Assembly: GCF_014284235.1 (NCBI RefSeq)
Contig: NZ_JACOGD010000006.1
Location: forward strand, 157,207 to 221,206
Length of the DNA stretch: 64,000 bases
Source of the DNA: Cognatundibacterium curvum
Lineage (GTDB): Bacteria > Pseudomonadota > Gammaproteobacteria > Burkholderiales > Burkholderiaceae_D
Direction of reading: 5' to 3'
In this document: piece after piece, positions 57,034 to 64,000 of the stretch
Layout: each line of letters opens with the position of its first letter
Position numbering within the stretch: position 1 is the first letter of the stretch
Translations under genes and position numbers: made by a program
Notes under the pieces: generated by a model
Databases searched by the model: none
Told to the model about the DNA's origin: nothing
The model's input: the letters and a program-made list of their open reading frames with translations, nothing else

Positions 57034-58332
57034 TTAAGGCACTGCTGATGCCAGTTCCCCCGCAATATAAGTCCGCTCCACAACGCGGTCATCTCCCAGC
57101 ATGGCAAGTACAAATAATTGTTCTTCGAGCGAGTTCAGATGCGCGCTGCGGCGTGCCAGCAATGGAGTCGCTTGCGGATTCAGCACGATGAAATCAGCCT
57201 CTTTGCCAGCTGCAAAATTACCGATCAGATGATCCAGTTGCATGGCTTTTGCACCACCTAAAGTAGCCAGATAAAACATTTGGCTGGCTGGCAGATAGCG
57301 TCCGCCCATGCGCGCGACTTTGTATAACTCATTCATCGTTTGCAGCATAGAAAACGAAGTGCCGCCGCCAACGTCGGTCGCGACCGACAGCTGGACTTTG
57401 GCGGCATTGGCCGCATCAAAATCAAATAAGCCGCTACCCAGGAACAGATTCGAAGTCGGGCATAAAGAGATGGCTGAACCGGTTTCTGCCATACGCGCAC
57501 GGTCGGTATCATCGAGCCAGATACAGTGTGCATACATGGCGCGTTCACGCATCAGGCCGAACTGATCGTAGATATCCAGGTAGCTGCGCGCATTGGGAAA
57601 TAGCGATCTGGCCCAGGCACATTCATCTTTGTTTTCAGCGACATGGGTCTGGATGAAAGTGTCGCGGTATTGTTGGGCTAACTCCCCGGCTAATCCGAGT
57701 TGCTGGGTGGTAGAGGTAGGTGCAAAACGCGGTGTGATCGCATACAGCTGGCGGCCCTTGCCATGCCAGCGTTGTATTAGCGTTTCCGTATCCCGTGCGC
57801 CGCTTTCTGCGGTATCGCGTAAAAATTCCGGGCAATGTCTGTCCATCAGGACTTTACCAGTCACCATGCGCATATTACGCGCAGCGCTTTCGGTAAAGAA
57901 TGCGTCTACCGATTCCTTATGCACGGTGCTGTACACCATGGCGGTCGTGGTGCCGCAGGCGCTGAGCTGATCCAGGAAAAATCGTGCTACTTCACTGGCA
58001 TGTTCACCATCCTGAAATTGTCGTTCGGTTGGAAAGGTATATTGTTCCAGCCACGGTAGTAAGCCCGGTGCCGGTGAGGCAATCATATCCGTTTGCGGAT
58101 AATGCACATGGCTGTCGATAAAGCCAGGCATGATAATGCGGCCAGGCAGATGCTGAACTTCAACACCGGCCGGTATCTGTGCTTGCAACTGGGTGTAATC
58201 ACCCGCAACGACCACCCGTCCTTCACTGATCAGCAGCAGGCCATCGGTATGCCATTGCAAGGCATCCGGGTGGTACTGGGGATCGGCGCTGAAGTGCAGG
58301 ATACTGGCGCGCAGGGCGAGTGTGGCTGTCAT
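57034..58332 (-). CDS. guaD: Guanine deaminase
   Basis: The 432-residue amidohydrolase has the zinc motif FIDSHVHYPQ (His75, His77). Other zinc-site residues appear in QTHVAENKDE, YAHCIWLDD and SVATDVGGGTS. It deaminates guanine to xanthine, feeding the xanthine dehydrogenase encoded directly upstream. Its ATG overlaps the xdhB stop (ATGA), so it is the last gene of the operon and is translationally coupled. The terminator shared with the TonB receptor ends it. Confidence 0.94.
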   Translation of the reverse strand: MTATLALRASILHFSADPQYHPDALQWHTDGLLLISEGRVVVAGDYTQLQAQIPAGVEVQHLPGRIIMPGFIDSHVHYPQTDMIASPAPGLLPWLEQYTFPTERQFQDGEHASEVARFFLDQLSACGTTTAMVYSTVHKESVDAFFTESAARNMRMVTGKVLMDRHCPEFLRDTAESGARDTETLIQRWHGKGRQLYAITPRFAPTSTTQQLGLAGELAQQYRDTFIQTHVAENKDECAWARSLFPNARSYLDIYDQFGLMRERAMYAHCIWLDDTDRARMAETGSAISLCPTSNLFLGSGLFDFDAANAAKVQLSVATDVGGGTSFSMLQTMNELYKVARMGGRYLPASQMFYLATLGGAKAMQLDHLIGNFAAGKEADFIVLNPQATPLLARRSAHLNSLEEQLFVLAMLGDDRVVERTYIAGELASAVP

Positions 58333-60656
58333 GATGTTTTCTGTGAGTTGATGGATTGCACCGCGCGCAGTATCGCTTCCGGTGTGGCGGGTGCGGTCAG
58401 CGCTACGCTGATTTTTGTATCCGGATTCAGGCTGGCGATCGCATCGCGCAGCGCAAAGAACACGGAAAACGCCAGTAACAAGGGCGGTTCACCGACGGCT
58501 TTGGAGCGATGGATGCTGTCAGCACGGTTAGCTTGATTGAATAATTTTACGCGGAAATCTTCAGGGCAATCCGAGATGGCCGGAATTTTATAGGTCGATG
58601 GTGCATGTGTGGTCAGCTTACCTTGCGCATTCCACACCAGTTCTTCGCTGGTCAGCCAACCCATGCCCTGTATGAAGGCGCCTTCTACCTGACCTATATC
58701 CAGCGCCGGATTCAGTGAGTTACCTGCATCATATAAGGCATCGGCACGTAACAGCTTCCACTCACCGCTCAGGGTGTCGACCAGCACTTCGGACACCGCT
58801 GCGCCATAGGCGAAATACTGGAAAGGGCTGCCTTTCATGGCCTTGCCATCCCAGTGTAAGCCCGGCGTCGCATAAAAGCCGTCAGACCATAGCTGCACCC
58901 GCGCCAGATAGGCTTTTTGTACCAGCTCGCTGAAAGCCATATTCCATGAACCTATGCTCACCTGGCCTGCGGCAAAACTTGCGTGTTCCGCATTGAGGCC
59001 AGATAAGCCAGCGGCAAATGCGGCCAGCCGATCACGTATCTGGCTGGCTGCATGTTGCGCCGCCTTACCGTTCAGATCCGCGCCGGTAGAGGCTGCGGTA
59101 GCTGAGGTGTTAGCGATTTTAGAGGTGTCGGTAGCACTCACGCGCACCTGTGCCAGCGGAATACCCAGCTCATGGGCTACCACTTGCGCGACCTTAGTGT
59201 TAACCCCTTGTCCCATCTCGGTACCACCATGATTCACCAATACTGAACCATCCAGATACACGTGAACCAGCGCCCCGGCCTGATTCAGATGCGTGACATT
59301 AAATGCGATACCGAACTTATGCGGTGTCAGCGCGAGTCCTTTTTTCAAGACAGGACTGCTGGCATTGTAGGCGGCAATCGCACGGCGGCGCTGTTGGTAT
59401 TCACTGCTAAGTTCTAACTCTGCGACTAATTCGTGGATCACATTGTCAGCCACGGTTTGACCGTAATGCGTGATATTGCGCTCGCCACTGTCAGGACGGT
59501 CGTAGAAATTCTGGCGTCTGACTTCCAGCGCATCTTTACACAGATAGCGCGCGATATCATCCATGATGTATTCAATCAGGATAGCGCCTTGTGGTCCGCC
59601 AAAACCACGGAAAGCAGTATTTGACTGGGTATTGGTTTTTGCGCACATGGCGCGGATATCGACATCGGATAAATAATAAGCATTATCCAGATGGCAGACC
59701 GCACGGGTGGCTACCGGACCTGACAAATCAGCTGAAAAGCCAGCACGCGAAATCATGGCAACACGGATTCCCGTTAAACGTCCGTTGTCGTCGAAACCAG
59801 CTTCATAGTCGTAGTGGAACTCGTGTCGCTTACCGGTCACCATCATGTCATCATCACGGTCGGCACGCAGCTTGACCGGACGTTGCAGCAGCCAGGCACT
59901 TAGTGCTGCTGCGCCTGCCCACAAGGCAGACTGGGATTCTTTGCCGCCGAAGCCGCCACCCATGCGACGGCATTCCACCTGCACACTGTGTGAAGGAATA
60001 TGCAGTGCATGCGCGACGACATGTTGCATTTCACTTGGATGCTGGGTAGAGCAATACACATGCATGCCCTGCGCTTCTTTAGGAATGGCGTAGGCAATTT
60101 GGCCTTCAAGGTAAAACTGTTCCTGACCGCCGACCTGCCACTGACCTTGTAAGCGATGCTTAGCTTGCAGCAAAGCCTGTTCCGCATCGCCGCGTTGCAA
60201 TGCCATAGGTGGCAACACATAGCTGCCAGCTGCGTGTGCTGCACGCGGATCGAGGACTGCAGGCAAAGCTTCTACTTTGAATTGGGCTAAGCGCGCTGCG
60301 CTGCGCGCCTGCTGATGGCTGTTGGCGACCACCACAAACACCGGTTGTCCCAGATATTCGACTACATCCTGTGCCAGTATAGGGTCGTCTTTGAGGATAG
60401 GGCCACACTGGTTATCTCCCGGAAAATCGCTGGCGGTGAATACCGCCACCACACCCGGTGCCGCACGTACTGCCTCCAGATTCAGTTCCAGCAGTCTGGC
60501 ATGCGCATACGGTGACAAGCCCAGTGCAGCATGCAGGGTACCGTGCAATTCCGGTATATCGTCGGTATAGCTGGCCTGCCCGCATACATGCAGATGAGCC
60601 GATTCATGTGGATGAGAGATGCCAACTTCAGTCCAATTGAGCGCGCTGGATTTCAT
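58329..60656 (-). CDS. xdhB: Xanthine dehydrogenase, molybdopterin-binding subunit
   Basis: The 775-residue subunit holds the molybdenum cofactor site. Visible motifs are RMGGGFGGKES, AFRGFGGPQG, NTKVAQVVAHELGI, VSATDTSKIANTSATAAS and the catalytic Glu near residue 723 in AVGEPPLLLA. Length and motifs match XdhB. It oxidises hypoxanthine to xanthine to urate, with electrons leaving via the small subunit. Both ends overlap neighbours by four bases. The sulfuration factor XdhC, often encoded downstream, is not found here and must lie elsewhere. Confidence 0.95.
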   Translation of the reverse strand: MKSSALNWTEVGISHPHESAHLHVCGQASYTDDIPELHGTLHAALGLSPYAHARLLELNLEAVRAAPGVVAVFTASDFPGDNQCGPILKDDPILAQDVVEYLGQPVFVVVANSHQQARSAARLAQFKVEALPAVLDPRAAHAAGSYVLPPMALQRGDAEQALLQAKHRLQGQWQVGGQEQFYLEGQIAYAIPKEAQGMHVYCSTQHPSEMQHVVAHALHIPSHSVQVECRRMGGGFGGKESQSALWAGAAALSAWLLQRPVKLRADRDDDMMVTGKRHEFHYDYEAGFDDNGRLTGIRVAMISRAGFSADLSGPVATRAVCHLDNAYYLSDVDIRAMCAKTNTQSNTAFRGFGGPQGAILIEYIMDDIARYLCKDALEVRRQNFYDRPDSGERNITHYGQTVADNVIHELVAELELSSEYQQRRRAIAAYNASSPVLKKGLALTPHKFGIAFNVTHLNQAGALVHVYLDGSVLVNHGGTEMGQGVNTKVAQVVAHELGIPLAQVRVSATDTSKIANTSATAASTGADLNGKAAQHAASQIRDRLAAFAAGLSGLNAEHASFAAGQVSIGSWNMAFSELVQKAYLARVQLWSDGFYATPGLHWDGKAMKGSPFQYFAYGAAVSEVLVDTLSGEWKLLRADALYDAGNSLNPALDIGQVEGAFIQGMGWLTSEELVWNAQGKLTTHAPSTYKIPAISDCPEDFRVKLFNQANRADSIHRSKAVGEPPLLLAFSVFFALRDAIASLNPDTKISVALTAPATPEAILRAVQSINSQKTS

Positions 60657-62149
60657 ACTTGCTCCGTCTGGTCAGCGACCGCAAAAACATTCGTAGGAGT
60701 AGCCGGTGACGCCAGTCCGGCGCGGGTTTCCAGCCAAAAGCGTTTCAGCAGATTCTGTGCGGTCAGCAAACGGTATTCAGCACTCGCACGCATATCTGAT
60801 AAGGGTTGATAGTCGTTCGCCAGCGCCGTTATTGCAGCCTGCAAATGGGCTTCATCCCAGGGCTGTCCTTCCAGCGCCAGTTCAGCCTGCGTCGCGCGCT
60901 TAGGTGTGGCAGCCATGCCACCGTAGGCGATGCGGACTTGCTGTAGTTTGTTGTCCACTAAGCGTGTGGAAAATGCGGCACATACCGCAGAGATGTCCTG
61001 GTCATAGCGTTTAGCCAGTTTATAGGTACGGAACAGTCTTGGCGATTGTGGCGGCAACTCAGGCAAAGGTATCCGGATCGCACTGACGATCTCATCGGCA
61101 CGCAGGTCTTTTTTCTGATATGCCAGATAAAAGTCTTCCAGTGCCAGGTGCCGCTGACCGGACAGGCTGCTCAAAACGATTTGCGCACCCAATGCAATCA
61201 GCCAAGGCATAGAGTCTCCTATCGGCGAGCCATTGGCCACATTGCCGCCCAGCGTACCCGCATGCCGTATCGGCAGTGAAGCAAAGCGCTGCGCCAATTC
61301 GCCAAGTTCATTGGGGTAATACTTGCAAAGGTGTTGATAAGCCCGATCCAGCGTCACAGCGGCACCGATTTCCAGTATTTCGCTTTGCTCACTGATGGAT
61401 TGTAACTCCCGGACTTTTCCGAGCGAGATCAGATGCGGTAAAGCGCGGAATTGTTTGGTCACCCAAAGGCCAATATCCGTACCGCCAGCAAGCAACACGG
61501 CACCAGGATGTGCTGCTCTTAATTCCAATAATTCTTGTAAGGTCTGAGGTGCATCAAAACGCTGATCCGCATGTTCTACGCGCAGACTATCTTCTCGCTT
61601 TAGCAAACCCAGTTGTTGTGCCAGCGCCTGACTATTGAATTTGACGCGCGGCAGCTGCTCCATGCGGTGGGCAGCAGCTATGATGGGCCGGTAGCCGGTG
61701 CAGCGGCACAAATTGCCAGACAGCGCGATGTTGATGGTGTTGCGGTTCAGTGGCGTATGACTTTCCTCACGTTGCAGATACAAATCCCATAAGGACATCA
61801 CAAAGCCTGGCGTGCAAAATCCGCATTGAGAAGCGTGACATTCGACCAGTGCCTGCTGTACCGGGTGCAGTTGCTGCGCTTGCTGAACATCTTCAACGGT
61901 GAACACCGCTTTGCCATCAATCGCTGGCAGGAATTGCAAACAAGCGTTAACAGACTTCATTTCAACCTTGCCATCAAGTAACTCCCCTACTACAACGGTA
62001 CAGGCACCACAATCGCCTTCCGCGCATCCTTCTTTTGTTCCTGTGCAATGCAGATCTTCGCGCAGGTGCTGTAACAGAGTGCGGGTTGGTGACACCTGCG
62101 TCACTTCACGGACTTGTTGTTGAAACAGATAACGAATCGGCGCAGACAT
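60653..62149 (-). CDS. xdhA: Xanthine dehydrogenase, FeS/FAD subunit
   Basis: The 498-residue subunit carries two 2Fe-2S clusters: Cys42, 47, 50 and 70 (EGCAEGDCGAC), and Cys109, 112, 148 and 150 (CGFC, CRC). An FAD-binding domain follows (LLAGGTDIGL near 219-228, GGNVANGSPIGD). It passes electrons from the molybdenum centre to NAD+. It is the first gene of the operon; an inverted repeat CAGGTT/AACCTG (62212-62235) lies upstream and may be an operator. Product length and motif order match XdhA. Confidence 0.95.
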   Translation of the reverse strand: MSAPIRYLFQQQVREVTQVSPTRTLLQHLREDLHCTGTKEGCAEGDCGACTVVVGELLDGKVEMKSVNACLQFLPAIDGKAVFTVEDVQQAQQLHPVQQALVECHASQCGFCTPGFVMSLWDLYLQREESHTPLNRNTINIALSGNLCRCTGYRPIIAAAHRMEQLPRVKFNSQALAQQLGLLKREDSLRVEHADQRFDAPQTLQELLELRAAHPGAVLLAGGTDIGLWVTKQFRALPHLISLGKVRELQSISEQSEILEIGAAVTLDRAYQHLCKYYPNELGELAQRFASLPIRHAGTLGGNVANGSPIGDSMPWLIALGAQIVLSSLSGQRHLALEDFYLAYQKKDLRADEIVSAIRIPLPELPPQSPRLFRTYKLAKRYDQDISAVCAAFSTRLVDNKLQQVRIAYGGMAATPKRATQAELALEGQPWDEAHLQAAITALANDYQPLSDMRASAEYRLLTAQNLLKRFWLETRAGLASPATPTNVFAVADQTEQV

Positions 62150-62659
62150 GCTGTCTCCATGGAAAATTGTTGTGAAAGTGCTGCTTAGTGTCAGACTTTT
62201 TATATGAAGTACAGGTTAGCATTTTCATCAACCTGGATTCATATCAATTAGATGATGCGCGTTATCAGAAGCCAAATGCTTGCAGGTAATTTGCCATCTA
62301 AGCTGTACCTAAAGCAAAGAAAATTCAGGCTTTTTGCAGATGGCAGCATATAAATCATTTGCACAAAAATAGTGCAATCGCCAGGCGAGTATGAAATCAG
62401 ATTTTCTATTGTCAGTGCTGCATAAAAAGCGCTGATTTACTTTGATAAAACTCCAAAAAAGCGATTGCCACATGGCAAAATTAAAGTATATTTGTTACAT
62501 ATTCCCTGAATAGTGTTTTTTTGTCGGAAGTTTGCAGTGGTCTAAGCCAGTGTGAACGAAAAAAATCAGTGGTTTTGCTTCCTGGTCCTGCTGTGCAGTA
62601 TTTCAGTTTTCATGGCGGGATTTTGTTCTTGTTTTAACTTTTTCATACCAGTTACGTAC
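62150..62659. other. Intergenic region between xdhA and a chemoreceptor gene
   Basis: A 510-bp divergent region containing the promoters for the purine operon and the chemoreceptor. CAGGTT (62212-62217) and AACCTG (62230-62235) make an inverted repeat about 63 bp from the xdhA start, a candidate operator. No purine riboswitch is visible. TTGTTACAT (62492-62500) and a T-run precede the receptor. An in-frame GTG at 62552 and an ATG at 62612 could extend the chemoreceptor, but lack ribosome sites. Confidence 0.5.
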
Positions 62660-64000
62660 ATGAATTTTTCAAATATGACCGTTAGCAAGCGTCTGGGGTT
62701 AGGTTTCGCTCTGGTATTAGCTTTCCTTATTGCCGTTACTATCGTCGGCATTACCCAGATGTCCAGAATTCAGGGCCGACTGGAAAAAATCGTCAATGTC
62801 AGCAATGTAGAAACCCGTCTGGCCTTAGATATGCGTGCGATTGTGTATGATCGCATGGTGTCTTTGCGGAATCTGACGCTGTTAAACGATGCTGCAGATA
62901 TGGAAAAAGATCTGTCAAAAATCGCTGAACAGACTAAGAAATACGCAGATGCCAATGACAAGCTGTTCAAGCTGATAGAAACCGAAGGCAGCTCTACCCC
63001 AGAGAAAAAAACACTGCTCGACAAATTAAAAGAAAAAGAAGCAGCGGCTGCTTCCTTACCTGCCAAGGCACAGGAATTAGGCCTGGCAAATAATCCTGAA
63101 GTTGCAACCATTACGCTGATCAAAAAAGTACGTCCGGTACAGCAAGCCTGGTTAGATTCCCTCGATGAATTGGTCACATTGGAAGATAAGATCAATAATG
63201 AAGTGGCAGATGAAGCCAAGTCCGCATTTAGTTCTGCAACGCGCTGGATGCTGTTATTGGGTGCACTTGCCACGGTAGGTGGTATTGCGGCTGCCATTTT
63301 CATCAGCCGCAGCCTGCTCAAACAACTTGGCGGTGAGCCTGATTATGCAGCGCAGATCGCTGGTCAGATTGCAGCCGGTGAACTGACAGCGCCGATAGAC
63401 ATCAGCCAGGGTGATGACGACAGCCTGGTGGTTGAAATGAAAAAAATGCGTGACAGTCTGGTGCATATCGTGGCTCAGGTACGTTCAGGTACAGATACTA
63501 TCGCCACAGCATCCAGCGAAATCGCAACCGGTAATCTGGATCTGTCTTCCCGTACTGAGCAGCAAGCCAGTTCGCTGGAAAAAACTACGTCTTCTATGCG
63601 TGAACTGACCTCGACAGTGAAACAGAATGCAGACAATGCTCGTGAGGCAAATCAGCTTGCAGCTTCTGCTTCGGAAGTTGCGCGTCAGGGTGGTGTCGTG
63701 GTGGCACAAGTGGTTGACACCATGGGCTCCATTAATGAGTCGTCCAAGAAAATCGTCGACATCATCAGTGTGATTGATGGTATTGCGTTCCAGACCAATA
63801 TTCTGGCCTTGAATGCAGCGGTAGAAGCGGCACGTGCGGGTGAACAGGGTCGTGGCTTTGCGGTAGTTGCTGCCGAGGTCCGTAACCTGGCACAACGCAG
63901 TGCGGCAGCGGCCAAGGAAATCAAAACCCTGATCGATACCTCGGTTGAGAAAGTTGAAGTCGGTACTAAACTGGTAGGACAAGCCGGTGTGACGATCGAT
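62660..64000 (+). CDS. Methyl-accepting chemotaxis protein (partial, cut by window end)
   Basis: About 447 residues are present and the frame is still open at the end of the window. A first membrane segment ([20 protein letters not shown]) and a four-helix-bundle-like sensor of about 150 residues are followed by a second membrane segment ([19 protein letters not shown]) and a HAMP domain. The signalling hairpin tip is [35 protein letters not shown]. The tip sequence is that of the 36-heptad receptor class. Two nearby ATGs (62660 and 62675) are possible starts. The ligand is unknown. Confidence 0.93.
   Translation, partial: MNFSNMTVSKRLGLGFALVLAFLIAVTIVGITQMSRIQGRLEKIVNVSNVETRLALDMRAIVYDRMVSLRNLTLLNDAADMEKDLSKIAEQTKKYADANDKLFKLIETEGSSTPEKKTLLDKLKEKEAAAASLPAKAQELGLANNPEVATITLIKKVRPVQQAWLDSLDELVTLEDKINNEVADEAKSAFSSATRWMLLLGALATVGGIAAAIFISRSLLKQLGGEPDYAAQIAGQIAAGELTAPIDISQGDDDSLVVEMKKMRDSLVHIVAQVRSGTDTIATASSEIATGNLDLSSRTEQQASSLEKTTSSMRELTSTVKQNADNAREANQLAASASEVARQGGVVVAQVVDTMGSINESSKKIVDIISVIDGIAFQTNILALNAAVEAARAGEQGRGFAVVAAEVRNLAQRSAAAAKEIKTLIDTSVEKVEVGTKLVGQAGVTID

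Noticed and set aside
62150..62300. Purine riboswitch before xdhA
   Set aside because: I looked for the conserved three-way junction loops and did not see them; only a simple inverted repeat is present.
62612..62659. In-frame N-terminal extension of the chemoreceptor from an ATG at 62612 (or GTG at 62552)
   Set aside because: No ribosome site, Cys/Phe-rich sequence unlike receptor N-termini, and the later ATG gives a normal short cytoplasmic start before the first membrane segment.

Overview
The window looks like chromosomal DNA of a mid-GC betaproteobacterium (by eye a little over 50 % G+C), most likely Burkholderiales and possibly Oxalobacteraceae. The hints are the overall gene types: paired DUF1800/DUF1501 genes, two-gene ChrA, Oar-like TonB receptors, many periplasmic binding proteins of the SBP_bac_3 type, c-di-GMP genes, and a LexA-type CTG-N10-CAG box at dinB. 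The taxonomic placement is inference from gene content, not from a marker gene. I see no integrase, transposase, CRISPR array or rRNA. One tRNA gene, tRNA-Arg(CCG), is present.

Layout. 0-5.9 kb: the end of an unknown gene, a TonB-like inner-membrane protein, the DUF1800/DUF1501 secreted pair, and a two-gene chromate transporter. 5.9-10.1 kb: a phage CII-like regulator; a three-gene cluster (low-complexity exported protein, DUF2491/YjfK-like, PspA-like coiled coil) resembling part of the E. coli yjf cluster; and a tandemly duplicated methylglyoxal-synthase-like protein. 10.2-14.7 kb: a Sel1-repeat protein facing a c-di-GMP operon (HD-GYP, then PAS-GGDEF-EAL). 14.9-20.1 kb: ZntB/CorA transporter, aquaporin Z, a lipoprotein, DUF1857 and an M28 peptidase. 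20.3-23.3 kb: rep helicase and TraB/GumN protein.

23.4-26.2 kb is a patch of small unassigned genes, two of them membrane proteins. 26.3-31.6 kb holds Cu/Zn superoxide dismutase, a GIN-domain repeat lipoprotein, a DUF882 peptidase and two binding proteins, one with an in-frame hexanucleotide repeat at its signal peptide. 31.7-37.3 kb is a pair of large periplasmic M16 peptidases. 37.4-48.7 kb holds an epimerase, amidase, GMC oxidoreductase with divergent AraC-type regulator, a multi-PAS histidine kinase, a thioredoxin-like protein, SOS-type dinB, and two more binding proteins.

48.8-57 kb: tRNA-Arg, cytochrome c5-like protein, and two large TonB-dependent receptors with long AT-rich leaders, strong terminators and codon use suggesting high expression. 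57-62.1 kb: a purine-catabolism operon xdhA-xdhB-guaD (guanine to xanthine to urate) with 4-bp start/stop overlaps. The window ends inside a methyl-accepting chemotaxis protein.

Most of the window is ordinary housekeeping and envelope biology. The most unusual items are the double methylglyoxal-synthase-like protein, the yjf-like membrane-stress cluster with an unknown low-complexity partner and an intercistronic hairpin, the GCACAG repeat in a binding-protein signal peptide, and the TonB-receptor pair beside the purine operon. I did not find convincing evidence for an entirely new system.
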